Source: Ovoidimarina sediminis (lineage in GTDB: Bacteria; Pseudomonadota; Alphaproteobacteria; Rhodobacterales; Rhodobacteraceae). Taken from it: 64,000 nt of DNA. A model generated the notes under the pieces. It was not told the DNA's origin, did not search any database, and saw nothing but the letters and a program-made list of their open reading frames with translations. The translations under genes and the position numbers were made by a program. The DNA is taken from assembly GCF_032586175.1 (NCBI RefSeq), contig NZ_JAWHTE010000007.1, positions 124,001 to 188,000 on the forward strand. The letters are read 5' to 3'. Of this stretch, positions 1 to 8,874 are shown in pieces (within the stretch, counting starts at the first letter, position 1; each line of letters begins with the position of its first letter).

Positions 1-1
1 A

Positions 2-1600
2 GGCAATTTCCTCTTCGCCGGCTACCTCGTCGAGGCCCCCGGCACCTCGATCCTTGACATCCCGATGCCCGACAAGGCCTTCGAAATGGAGGTGCACGGC
101 TTCGAATGGCTGGATCACCTCGCGGCAGCGGGCGACATGGCCTCCCGTGTCTGCGCGCAGGACTGGACGCATGACTGGGCGCGCCGTTTCGGCAAGGGCA
201 AGGGCCCGGGCTGGCAGCCCGACCTGACAGGCCGCCGCCTCGTGCGCTGGATCAATCACGCGGTCATGCTTCTGAACGGGCAGGATCGCGAGACCAGTGA
301 AATCTTCTTCCGCGTCCTGTCGCACCAGACGAATTACCTCGCGCGGCGCTGGAAGGCGGCCGAACCCGGCCAGCCCCGGTTCGAGGCGCTGGGCGGCCTC
401 CTTCACGCGGCACTCTCGCTCGATGGGATGGAGCGGCACATCAAGCCCGCTCTCCGCGCCCTTTCCCGCGAATGCACCCAGCGGATCGATGATGAAGGCG
501 GTCTGCCCTCGCGAAACCCCGAAGAGCTTCTTTCGGTCCTCATCCTGCTCACCGGCCTCGTCGAGGCCCTGCAGGAAGCCGCCATCGACACGCCCGAAGA
601 AATCCAGCGTGCGATCCGCGAAATCGCGCCCACCCTGCGCATCCTGCGCCATGCCGATGGCGGGCTCGCCCGGTTTCACGGCGGCGGGCGCGGGCTCGAT
701 GGGCGGCTCGACCAGGCACTCGCGCTGTCCGGCGTGCGCCACATGCGCCACAAGGGCCTCGGCATGGGCTTCGCCCGCCTCAGCCAGGGCCGCACCACGC
801 TGATCGCCGATGCCGCGCGCCCGCCTTCGGGCGAGGCCTCGCTGAACGGCCATGCTTCGACGCTTGCGTTCGAGCTCACCTCCGGCCGCCGCCCGCTGAT
901 CGTGAACTGCGGGGCAGGGGAGACGTTCGGCTCCACATGGCGCCGCGCGGGCCGCGCCACACCCTCCCATTCGACCCTCTCGATCGAGGGCTACAGCTCG
1001 TCGCGCCTCGGCGGGCAGGGCATCGTCGCGGGCCGGCGGACAGAACTTCTGCTCGACACACCCAAGGACGTCACCTGTTCCCGCCCCAGCACCGATCGCA
1101 GCGCGGCCCTGGTGATGAGCCATGACGGCTACCTCCGCACCCACGGCCTTATCCATCACCGCCGCCTGGAACTCGCCGCTGACGGGCGCAGCCTCATCGG
1201 CGACGATTCCCTGTCTGCCCTCACCCAGGATGCCGAACGCCTCTTCGATATTGCCTTCGATCGTTCCGGAATGCGCGGCGTGCCATTCGCCATCAGGTTC
1301 CACCTGCATCCCGATGTCGCCGCGGAACTCGACATGGGCGGCACCGCCGTTTCCATGGCGCTCAAATCCGGCGAGATCTGGATATTCCGGCATGACGGCA
1401 CGGCACAGCTTTCTCTGGCGCCCTCGGTCTACCTGGAACGCGGCCGCCTCAACCCGCGCGCGACCAAGCAGATCGTTCTTTCGGCGGCGGCGATGGATTA
1501 CGGCACACGGATCGGCTGGACGCTGGCCAAAGCTCAGGATACCCCCTCGCACGTGCGCGATCTCGAGGTCGAAGACGATCTTGCCGCGTCCGACCGCTGA
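2..1600 (+). CDS. Heparinase II/III family protein, 5'-truncated
   Basis: The frame is open from base 2 with no start codon, so the gene begins before the window; 532 codons plus stop are present. The first internal Met (base 65) follows typical coding sequence and is not the start. The family contains polysaccharide lyases and lyase-like proteins with an N-terminal alpha-helical toroid and a C-terminal beta-sandwich. Here the helical part covers roughly the first 240 residues, and the C-terminal part carries the family-like stretch LIVNCGAGE followed by a THGLIHHR segment. Substrate is unknown; a role in an acidic polysaccharide or envelope polymer is only an inference. The stop is 17 bases from purH, an arrangement common in Rhodobacteraceae. 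Confidence 0.85.
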   Translation, partial: GNFLFAGYLVEAPGTSILDIPMPDKAFEMEVHGFEWLDHLAAAGDMASRVCAQDWTHDWARRFGKGKGPGWQPDLTGRRLVRWINHAVMLLNGQDRETSEIFFRVLSHQTNYLARRWKAAEPGQPRFEALGGLLHAALSLDGMERHIKPALRALSRECTQRIDDEGGLPSRNPEELLSVLILLTGLVEALQEAAIDTPEEIQRAIREIAPTLRILRHADGGLARFHGGGRGLDGRLDQALALSGVRHMRHKGLGMGFARLSQGRTTLIADAARPPSGEASLNGHASTLAFELTSGRRPLIVNCGAGETFGSTWRRAGRATPSHSTLSIEGYSSSRLGGQGIVAGRRTELLLDTPKDVTCSRPSTDRSAALVMSHDGYLRTHGLIHHRRLELAADGRSLIGDDSLSALTQDAERLFDIAFDRSGMRGVPFAIRFHLHPDVAAELDMGGTAVSMALKSGEIWIFRHDGTAQLSLAPSVYLERGRLNPRATKQIVLSAAAMDYGTRIGWTLAKAQDTPSHVRDLEVEDDLAASDR

Positions 1601-1617
1601 CCACTAACGGGAATTCC

Positions 1618-3207
1618 ATGACCGACCTTCTGCCGCTGCGCCGCGCCCTGATCTCCGTGTCCGACAAGACGGGGCTCGAGCCCTTCGCAAAGGCGCTCGC
1701 CAAACGCGGCGTCGAACTCGTCTCAACCGGCGGCACGGCGCAGGCGTTGCGCGAGGCGGGGCTCGAGGTGCGCGACGTAAGCGACCTGACGGGCTTTCCC
1801 GAAATGATGGACGGGCGGGTGAAGACGCTGCACCCGAAGGTCCACGGCGGCCTCTTGGCGTTGCGCGACAACATCGACCACCAGGTCGCGATGGACACCC
1901 ATGGGATCCTCGGGATCGATCTTCTGGTGGTCAATCTCTATCCCTTTGAAGCCACCGTCGCCCGCGGCTCTGACGCCGCCACGATCATCGAAAACATCGA
2001 TATCGGCGGGCCCGCCATGCTGCGTGCGGCAGCCAAGAACCACGCCTACGTCACCGTCGTGACGGATGTGGAGGATTACGAGGCGCTTCTGGCCGAGCTC
2101 GACGCGCATGAGGGCAAAACCTCCTTCGCATTCCGCCAGAAACAGGCGCTCACCGCCTATGCCCGGACCGGCGCCTATGACGCGGCGGTTTCGGCCTGGA
2201 TGGCCGCGCATCTCGAGGATCCGGCCCCGCGCCGCCGTGCCTTCGCGGGCACACTTGCCCAGACGCTCCGCTACGGCGAAAATCCGCATCAATCCGCGGC
2301 GTTCTACACAGATGGCAGCGCACGGCCAGGCGTCGCAACCGCCCGCCAGCACCAGGGCAAGGAACTCAGCTACAACAACATCAACGATACTGACGCGGCG
2401 TTCGAGCTTGTGTCGGAGTTTCCGCCCGCCGAGGGCCCGGCCTGCGCGATCATCAAGCACGCCAACCCCTGCGGTGTGGCCCGAGGTGCGACGCTTGCCG
2501 AAGCCTATGTCAAGGCCTATGACTGCGACCGGATCTCGGCCTTTGGCGGGATCGTGGCCCTCAACCAGCCGCTCGATGCCGAAACCGCCCGTCTCATCAC
2601 AGAGATCTTCACCGAGGTTGTGATCGCTCCCGAAGCCGACGAGGACGCCCGTGCCATCTTCGCGGAAAAGAAGAACCTTCGCCTGCTGACGACCGGCGCG
2701 CTGGCGGATACCGCCGCGCCGGGCCTCGCGATCCGCCAGGTCTCGGGCGGTTTCCTCGTGCAGGATCGCGACAACGGGCTGGTGTCGCCCGCCGATCTCA
2801 AGGTCGTCACCAAGCGCAACCCGACAGAAGCGGAGCTTGCCGACCTGCGCTTCGCCTGGACGGTTGCGAAACACGTGAAGTCGAACGCCATCGTCTATGC
2901 AAAGGACGGGGCCACCGTCGGCGTCGGCGCGGGCCAGATGAGTCGCGTGGATTCCACCCGCATCGCCGCCCGCAAGGCGGCGGACATGGCCGAAAGTCTC
3001 GGCATGGCAGAGGTTCCCACGAAGGGATCGGCTGCCGCTTCCGATGCCTTCTTTCCCTTCCCCGACGGCATTCAGACACTCGCCGAGGCCGGGGCAACGG
3101 CTGTGATCCAGCCCGGCGGGTCGATGCGTGACGACAAGGTGATCGAAGCTGCCGATGCGCTGGGCCTCGCCATGGTCTTCACCGGTCAGCGGCATTTCCG
3201 GCATTGA
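1618..3207 (+). CDS. purH: Bifunctional AICAR formyltransferase / IMP cyclohydrolase
   Basis: Catalyses the last two steps of de novo IMP synthesis in the cytoplasm: formylation of AICAR from 10-formyl-THF, then ring closure. The 529 residues match the usual length. The N-terminal cyclohydrolase (MGS-like) domain occupies about residues 1-200 and contains the KTLHPKVHGG motif. The C-terminal formyltransferase domain has KHANPCG near residue 280, with the Lys-His pair used in formyl transfer. The ATG has a GGGAATTCC sequence just upstream. The stop TGA overlaps the TTG start of lspA, so the two are translationally coupled. Confidence 0.97.
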   Translation: MTDLLPLRRALISVSDKTGLEPFAKALAKRGVELVSTGGTAQALREAGLEVRDVSDLTGFPEMMDGRVKTLHPKVHGGLLALRDNIDHQVAMDTHGILGIDLLVVNLYPFEATVARGSDAATIIENIDIGGPAMLRAAAKNHAYVTVVTDVEDYEALLAELDAHEGKTSFAFRQKQALTAYARTGAYDAAVSAWMAAHLEDPAPRRRAFAGTLAQTLRYGENPHQSAAFYTDGSARPGVATARQHQGKELSYNNINDTDAAFELVSEFPPAEGPACAIIKHANPCGVARGATLAEAYVKAYDCDRISAFGGIVALNQPLDAETARLITEIFTEVVIAPEADEDARAIFAEKKNLRLLTTGALADTAAPGLAIRQVSGGFLVQDRDNGLVSPADLKVVTKRNPTEAELADLRFAWTVAKHVKSNAIVYAKDGATVGVGAGQMSRVDSTRIAARKAADMAESLGMAEVPTKGSAAASDAFFPFPDGIQTLAEAGATAVIQPGGSMRDDKVIEAADALGLAMVFTGQRHFRH

Positions 3208-3701
3208 GCCGCCACGCCCATATCGCCCTCTGGGTCGGGTTGGCGATCTTCGTCTCCGATCAGCTTTCGAAATGGCTGGTCGTCCACGTGATGGATCTCA
3301 GGACGGTGGGTGCGATTGACGTGCTGCCCCCCTACGTGAACTTCCGCATGGCCTGGAACCAGGGCATCAACTTCGGGCTGTTTTCCAATCCCGGCGAATG
3401 GATGCGCTGGACGCTCGTGGCCCTTTCGATCCTCATTTCCGGCTGGGTGATCTGGTGGGTTCGGCGCGAGGGCGGCGGGATCCTGACGATGATTTCGGCA
3501 GGCCTGCTCGTGGGCGGCGCGCTCGGCAATGTCATCGACAGGGTGATCTACGGTGCGGTGGCCGACTTTCTGAACATGTCCTGCTGCGGCTTCGAGAACC
3601 CCTATTCCTTCAACGTCGCGGATATTTCGATCTTCGCGGGTGCAATCGGTCTCATTCTGTTTTCCGGTAACCCCCGTGACGCGGGCGAAAAAGAGGATTA
3701 G
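3204..3701 (+). CDS. lspA: Lipoprotein signal peptidase (signal peptidase II)
   Basis: Inner-membrane aspartyl protease that cleaves the signal peptide of diacylglyceryl-prolipoproteins. The 165 residues contain four hydrophobic segments. Family signatures are SDQLSKW near residue 18, WNQGINFG near 51, GNVIDR at 109-114 and NVADISI at 138-144. Asp121 (in VADF) and Asp140 (in NVAD) fit the catalytic pair. The start is TTG, which overlaps the purH stop (TTGA); no ATG lies near, and this start gives the normal family N-terminus. A lipoprotein gene follows directly. Confidence 0.93.
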   Translation: MSRHAHIALWVGLAIFVSDQLSKWLVVHVMDLRTVGAIDVLPPYVNFRMAWNQGINFGLFSNPGEWMRWTLVALSILISGWVIWWVRREGGGILTMISAGLLVGGALGNVIDRVIYGAVADFLNMSCCGFENPYSFNVADISIFAGAIGLILFSGNPRDAGEKED

Positions 3702-3732
3702 GAAGTACATGCCGGGTAGTCTGAGGGCAGGT

Positions 3733-4257
3733 ATGCGTAAACAGGTTGGAGTGATCGGGTGTCTCGTCATCCTCGTCGCTGGATGCAGCGCGAAGGAGCC
3801 CGATCTGATCACGTTCCGCGCCTCGAACGATGGCGACGGGCCCGATGAGTTTGCGATTCTGCCGTCAAAGCCCCTGCAAACCCCTGAATCCTTCGCGGAA
3901 CTGCCCGCCCCCACGCCGGGCGGCAGCAACCTCACCGATCCGACGCCAGAGGCCGATATGGTCGCCGCTCTCGGCGGCAATCCGGCGGTGCTCGCCCGCG
4001 CGTCGACAGATGGGGGGCTTCTGAATTATGCGGGCCGCTACGGTGTGGCGCAGGGCATCCGCGGTCAGCTCGCCGCGGCAGACCTCCGCTTCCGTCAGCA
4101 GAACCCCGGGCTTCCGCTCGAACGGCTGTTCAACGTCACCACATATTTCGACGCCTACAGCGATCAGGCACTCGACCAGTATCTCGAGCTTGAACGCTTC
4201 CGGCGCGCCGGGATCCGTACGCCCGCCGCCCCGCCGCTTCCCGTCGACGACGAGTAA
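3733..4257 (+). CDS. DUF3035 family lipoprotein
   Basis: Small predicted lipoprotein of 174 residues. From the ATG at 3733 it has a short signal peptide (MRKQVGVIGCLVILVAGC) with lipobox VAGC, so the mature protein would begin with a lipid-modified Cys18. An ATG at 3709 is also possible and would only lengthen the n-region; a GAGGGCAGG stretch precedes 3733 and AGGA precedes 3709. The body carries the DUF3035 pattern: PDEFAILPSKPL, then a PAPTPGG segment, then DPTPEADMVAALGG. Function is unknown. It directly follows lspA, which would process it, and precedes the M16 pair, an order I recognise from other Rhodobacteraceae. Confidence 0.82.
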   Translation: MRKQVGVIGCLVILVAGCSAKEPDLITFRASNDGDGPDEFAILPSKPLQTPESFAELPAPTPGGSNLTDPTPEADMVAALGGNPAVLARASTDGGLLNYAGRYGVAQGIRGQLAAADLRFRQQNPGLPLERLFNVTTYFDAYSDQALDQYLELERFRRAGIRTPAAPPLPVDDE

Positions 4258-4339
4258 CCTCACAACCGCGTCATCACCCGCTTGAACGGTGGCGCGGAAG
4301 GCGTACCTTCCTCTCAACGGTCAAGCCGGAAGGACGTTC

Positions 4340-5686
4340 ATGTTCAGACGCATTGCAGCCCTCGCGACGGCGCTTTCCATTGCCACCGCGGCCACAGCGG
4401 CGGAAGTCACGAATTTCACCCTCGACAACGGGCTCGAGGTGGTAGTGCTCGAGGATCACCGCGCGCCGGTGGTCGTCCACATGGTCTGGTATCGCGTGGG
4501 CTCCGCCGACGAACCGCGCGGCAAATCTGGCATCGCCCATTACCTCGAACACCTGATGTTCAAGGGCACCGACACGACCGGGCCGGGCGAATTCTCCGAT
4601 ATCGTCGCCGCCAATGGCGGCAACGACAACGCCTTCACCTCGTTCGATTACACCGGTTACTTCCAGCGCGTCGCCGCCGACCGGCTCGAGCTGATGATGA
4701 AGCTCGAAGCCGACCGCATGCAAAACCTCAGCATCGCGCCCGAATTCGTCGACAGCGAACGCGCCGTCGTTCTCGAGGAGCGCAACCAGCGAGTGGAGAA
4801 TGATCCGGGTGCTCTCTTCCAGGAACAGCGCAGGGCGGCACAGTACCTTCATCACCCCTACGGCATCCCGATCATCGGCTGGAAGCACGAGATCGAAACT
4901 CTGACGGTCGGTGATGCCGTCAGCTTCTACGAGGCGCATTATGCTCCCAACAACGCGATCCTGATCGTGGCGGGCGATGTGGAACCCGACGAGGTGCGCG
5001 TGCTGGCGGAACGCCATTACGGACCGATCCCCGCCAACCCGGCGATCACCCCGCGCGACCGGGTGGACGAGCCCCCGCAGCTGTCCGAACGGCGCATGGT
5101 CTACCAGGATCCGCGGGTCGCACAGCCTTATGTCGCCCGCAGCTATCTTGCCCCCGAACGCGACCCGGGCGACCAGCGCGAGGCGGCGGCACTCACCCTT
5201 CTCGCAAACGTTCTGGGCGGGTCGCAGACGACGTCGGTGCTGGCTCAGAAGCTTCAGCTCGAACAGAAGATGTCGATCTACAGCGATGCGTCTTATCGGG
5301 GCGTCTCGCTCGACGATACCACCTTCTCCCTCTTTACCGCTCCCCCGGATGGCGTAAGCCTCGAGGATGCCGAGGCCGCGCTTGACGTTGCGGTTGCCGA
5401 ATTCCTGGAAGAGGGCGTCGATCCCGAACAACTCGATCGCATCAAGGCACAGATCCGCGCCTCTGAAATCTATGACGCCGACAGCGTGCAGCGGCTCGCC
5501 AACCGCTATGGCAATGCCCTGACCTCAGGGCTTACGCTTGAGGATATCGAGGCCTGGCCCGAAGTCCTCGACTCTATCACGGGCGATGAAATCATCGCCG
5601 CGGCCAGGCGTGTCTTCGATCGCCGCAATGCCGTCACCGGCTGGGTCATGCCGCCCCCGATTATCGAAGGAGACGTCTCGCAATGA
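4340..5686 (+). CDS. M16 family zinc metallopeptidase, catalytic subunit (periplasmic)
   Basis: 448-residue insulinase/processing-peptidase family enzyme. The ATG at 4340 has GGAAGG eight bases upstream and gives an Ala-rich signal peptide ending near ATAAEV, so periplasmic location is expected; the upstream in-frame start at 4289 would bury this signal. The inverted zinc motif HxxEH is intact (H67-Y-L-E70-H71), and the downstream third-ligand Glu region (residues about 140-150, SERAVVLEERNQ) is present. It overlaps the next M16 gene by 4 bp (ATGA). As in related pairs, this is the catalytic partner and the next gene the non-catalytic one. Substrate is unknown. Confidence 0.9.
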   Translation: MFRRIAALATALSIATAATAAEVTNFTLDNGLEVVVLEDHRAPVVVHMVWYRVGSADEPRGKSGIAHYLEHLMFKGTDTTGPGEFSDIVAANGGNDNAFTSFDYTGYFQRVAADRLELMMKLEADRMQNLSIAPEFVDSERAVVLEERNQRVENDPGALFQEQRRAAQYLHHPYGIPIIGWKHEIETLTVGDAVSFYEAHYAPNNAILIVAGDVEPDEVRVLAERHYGPIPANPAITPRDRVDEPPQLSERRMVYQDPRVAQPYVARSYLAPERDPGDQREAAALTLLANVLGGSQTTSVLAQKLQLEQKMSIYSDASYRGVSLDDTTFSLFTAPPDGVSLEDAEAALDVAVAEFLEEGVDPEQLDRIKAQIRASEIYDADSVQRLANRYGNALTSGLTLEDIEAWPEVLDSITGDEIIAAARRVFDRRNAVTGWVMPPPIIEGDVSQ

Positions 5687-6996
5687 TCCGCTTCGCCGTT
5701 ACCCTGGCCGCCTTCTTCGTCGCGGCGCTGCCCGCGCAGGCGGAAGTCGACATTACGGAGGTTACCACCCCCGGTGGCTTCTCTGCCTGGCTGGTCGAGG
5801 AACATTCGATCCCCTTCGTCGCCGTCGAATTTCGCTTCAAGGGCGGCACCTCGCTCGACGCCGAGGGCAAGCGCGGCGCGACGAACCTGATGACGGCCAT
5901 GATCGAGGAAGGCGCGGGCGAGATGGACGCCATTGCCTTCTCCAAGCGGCGAGAGGAACTGGCGACAAGCATCGGGTTCAGCGTGCACGACGACGCCCTG
6001 TCGGTCTCTTTCCGCTTCCTCACAGAAAACCGGGATGCATCGGTGGAGCTTCTGAAGACCGCCCTCACCGATCCCCGGTTCGATCAGACGGCCCTCGAAC
6101 GTGTGCGCGCGCAGGTCCTGTCCTCGATCCGGTCCAGCGAAACGGACCCAAGCGAAATCGCACAATCCACCTTCAATGCGATGGCATGGGGCAGTCATCC
6201 CTATGGCTCTTCCGGCGACGGCACGATCGACAGCGTCACCGCCCTGACGCGGGATGATATCTTCGACGCCCACGCCGCTGCCATTGCGAAGGACCGCGCC
6301 GTGATCGGCGCGGTGGGCGATATCACGCCCGAGGAACTCGTGTCCCTGATCGACGAGGTTCTGGGCGATCTCCCCGAAACCGGTGCGCCCCTGCCAGAGA
6401 TGGCCGAGCTTCAGCTTGAACCCGGTATCACGGTCGTGCCCTTCGAAACGCCCCAGGCCGTTGCTTTCTTCGGTCACGAAGGGCTGTCGCGGGACGACGA
6501 CGATTTCTTCGCGGCCTATATCGTGAACGAGATCTTTGGCGGCCACGGCCTTGAATCGCGTCTCCACCGCGAGGTGCGCGCCAAGCGCGGGCTGACCTAC
6601 GGGATCGGCGCCTACCTGTCGTCGCGCGACTATGGCGATCTCTTGATCGGGCAGGTATCGACGGTGAACGGGCGGATGCGCGAAACGGTGGATGTACTGA
6701 CCGAGGAGTGGCGCCGTATCGCCGGGGATGGCATCACCGCGGAAGAACTCGAAGCGGCGCAAACCTATCTGACCGGTGCCTATCCCCTTCGCTTCGACGG
6801 CAATGCCCAGATTGCGCGCATCCTCGTCGGCATGCAGATGGACGATCTGCCGATCGACTACATCGCAACGCGGAATGACAGGATCCGGGCCGTTACGCTC
6901 GAGGAGGCCAACCGTGTCGCGGCACGGATCTACCGGCCCGAAGACCTTCAGATCGTCATTGCGGGCGAACCCGAAGGCATCGAGCCGTCGAACTGA
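5683..6996 (+). CDS. M16 family peptidase homologue lacking the zinc motif
   Basis: 437-residue secreted protein with a signal peptide ending near LPAQAEV. It has the M16 fold, but the position of HxxEH holds RGATNLMTAMIEEG, so zinc ligands are missing. It retains the R/Y pair typical of the non-catalytic half (REVRAKRGLTYGIGAYL around residues 297-313). In two-subunit M16 enzymes, such as mitochondrial processing peptidase and bacterial homologues, one subunit supplies zinc and the other substrate-binding residues; the 4-bp overlap with the upstream HxxEH gene fits an obligate pair. That the two form a heterodimer is inference. Confidence 0.88.
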   Translation: MIRFAVTLAAFFVAALPAQAEVDITEVTTPGGFSAWLVEEHSIPFVAVEFRFKGGTSLDAEGKRGATNLMTAMIEEGAGEMDAIAFSKRREELATSIGFSVHDDALSVSFRFLTENRDASVELLKTALTDPRFDQTALERVRAQVLSSIRSSETDPSEIAQSTFNAMAWGSHPYGSSGDGTIDSVTALTRDDIFDAHAAAIAKDRAVIGAVGDITPEELVSLIDEVLGDLPETGAPLPEMAELQLEPGITVVPFETPQAVAFFGHEGLSRDDDDFFAAYIVNEIFGGHGLESRLHREVRAKRGLTYGIGAYLSSRDYGDLLIGQVSTVNGRMRETVDVLTEEWRRIAGDGITAEELEAAQTYLTGAYPLRFDGNAQIARILVGMQMDDLPIDYIATRNDRIRAVTLEEANRVAARIYRPEDLQIVIAGEPEGIEPSN

Positions 6997-7041
6997 TTTC
7001 ACCTTTGAAGAATCGGCGGCAGGCATGCTACCTGTTGTGGT

Positions 7042-8874
7042 ATGCCCGTCGCCGAACCCAATATAAGCATTGATCGCACCCAAATCCGCCGTCTTGACGA
7101 GGCGGCCGTCAACCGTATCGCGGCGGGCGAGGTGGTCGAACGCCCTGCCTCCGCCGTCAGGGAACTGGTTGAAAACGCAATTGATGCCGGCGCCCGGCGG
7201 GTGGAAATCGACATCGCCCATGGCGGCAAGGGGCTGATCCGGGTTTCCGACGATGGCGGCGGCATCGTGCCGGGCGATCTGCCGCTTGCGGTGGCTCGCC
7301 ACGCAACATCGAAGATCGACGGCTCCGATCTTCTGAACATCCACACCTTCGGCTTCCGGGGCGAGGCGCTCGCCTCCCTGGGTGCGGTCGGACGGCTCAC
7401 GATCACATCACGCACGGCTGGGGGCGGCGCCCACCGGATCGAGGTGGACGGTGGCCGCACCGGCGCGGTAACCCCGGCTTCGGGTCGCCCAGGCACCGTC
7501 GTGGAACTGCGCGATCTCTTCTATGCAACCCCGGCGCGGCTCAAGTTCCTGCGTACCGACCGGGCGGAACTTCAGGCGGTTGCCGATACCGTGCGCCGCC
7601 TCGCCATGGCCGAACCCTCGGTCGCCTTCACCCTGCGCGATACCTCCGCCGAACCTCGCATCCTCCTCCGCCTCGCCGCCGAAACCGGCACCCCGATGGA
7701 GGCGCTTCACAGCCGCCTGACCGCGATCCTTGGCCGCGAATTCACCGACAATGCGATCCCGATCGATGCCACCCGCGAGGATCTTCACCTCTCGGGTTAT
7801 GCGGCGCTGCCCACCTATTCGCGGGGTGCGGCCGTGGCACAGTTCCTCTTCGTCAATGGCCGCCCCGTGCGCGACAAGCTTCTGATCGGCGCCCTCCGCG
7901 CGGCCTATTCCGATTTCCTGAGCCGCGACAGGCACCCTGCAGCTGTCCTTTTCGTCGACTGCGCGCCCGAACGGGTGGACGTGAACGTGCACCCCGCGAA
8001 ATCCGAGGTCCGCTTCCGCGATCCCGGCACGGCGCGCAGCCTTCTTGTCTCGGGCCTCCGCCACGCGCTGGCCGAAGCCGGGCACCGCGCCTCCACGACT
8101 GTTGCTGGCGCGGCGCTCGGCGCGTTCCGCCCCGGTCCCGCCGAACCCCGCGTCTACCAGATGGAAAGGCTGCCCCGCGGCCCCGCATTCCCGTCGGGCG
8201 ATGCACAGGCGCTGACCCAGCTGTTCGAACCCCGCGAAACCTTTTCCGCCGCCACGGAGGCACCGCAACCGGCGGAAGACACCGCGCCCGCAGACGGCCC
8301 CCTCGGCGCAGCCCGGGCGCAGGTTCACCAGAACTACATCATCGCGCAAACAGCGGACGGCATCGTCGTCGTCGATCAGCACGCGGCCCACGAACGCCTC
8401 GTCTACGAGAAACTGAAGGCGCAGGCGGCGGCGGGCGGCGTCGCCTCCCAGGCCCTTCTTGTGCCCGAGATTGTCGAGATGTCTGAAAGCGACGCGGCAA
8501 CCCTTTCGGCGGCGGCAGAGGATCTCGCACCCCTCGGGCTCGAGATCGAACCCTTCGGCCCCGGTGCCATCGCAGTCCGCGCGACGCCCGCCATTCTCGG
8601 CACGGTCGATGCCCGTGCCCTGATCCTCGATCTTCTTGATGAGTTGTCGGACGGGCAGGGCACCCGCGGCCTGCAGGGCCGGATCGAGGCGGTTCTGTCC
8701 CGCGTCGCCTGCCACGGTTCCGTCCGCTCCGGCCGCCAGATGCGGCCTGACGAAATGAACGCGCTTTTGCGCGAGATGGAGGCGACGCCCCATTCCGGCC
8801 AGTGCAATCACGGCCGCCCCACCTATATCGAACTCAAGCTGGCCGATATCGAGAGGCTGTTCGGGCGGTCATGA
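7042..8874 (+). CDS. mutL: DNA mismatch repair protein MutL
   Basis: 610 residues. The N-terminal GHKL ATPase has all signatures: ELVENAIDAGA (about residues 40-50), DDGGGI and GFRGEALASLG. The C-terminal dimerisation domain carries the metal-binding endonuclease motif DQHAAHERLVYE starting at Asp445, plus ACHGSVRSG and CNHGRPT near the end. It is therefore the nicking type of MutL, as expected in a bacterium relying on MutL rather than MutH for strand incision. The middle region (about 340-420) is Pro/Ala-rich linker. The final ATGA overlaps rmuC, a frequent alphaproteobacterial linkage. Confidence 0.96.
   Translation: MPVAEPNISIDRTQIRRLDEAAVNRIAAGEVVERPASAVRELVENAIDAGARRVEIDIAHGGKGLIRVSDDGGGIVPGDLPLAVARHATSKIDGSDLLNIHTFGFRGEALASLGAVGRLTITSRTAGGGAHRIEVDGGRTGAVTPASGRPGTVVELRDLFYATPARLKFLRTDRAELQAVADTVRRLAMAEPSVAFTLRDTSAEPRILLRLAAETGTPMEALHSRLTAILGREFTDNAIPIDATREDLHLSGYAALPTYSRGAAVAQFLFVNGRPVRDKLLIGALRAAYSDFLSRDRHPAAVLFVDCAPERVDVNVHPAKSEVRFRDPGTARSLLVSGLRHALAEAGHRASTTVAGAALGAFRPGPAEPRVYQMERLPRGPAFPSGDAQALTQLFEPRETFSAATEAPQPAEDTAPADGPLGAARAQVHQNYIIAQTADGIVVVDQHAAHERLVYEKLKAQAAAGGVASQALLVPEIVEMSESDAATLSAAAEDLAPLGLEIEPFGPGAIAVRATPAILGTVDARALILDLLDELSDGQGTRGLQGRIEAVLSRVACHGSVRSGRQMRPDEMNALLREMEATPHSGQCNHGRPTYIELKLADIERLFGRS

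Noticed and set aside
5506..7344. A 612-codon minus-strand frame opposite the second M16 gene
   Set aside because: Antisense to two firmly assigned genes; no domain.
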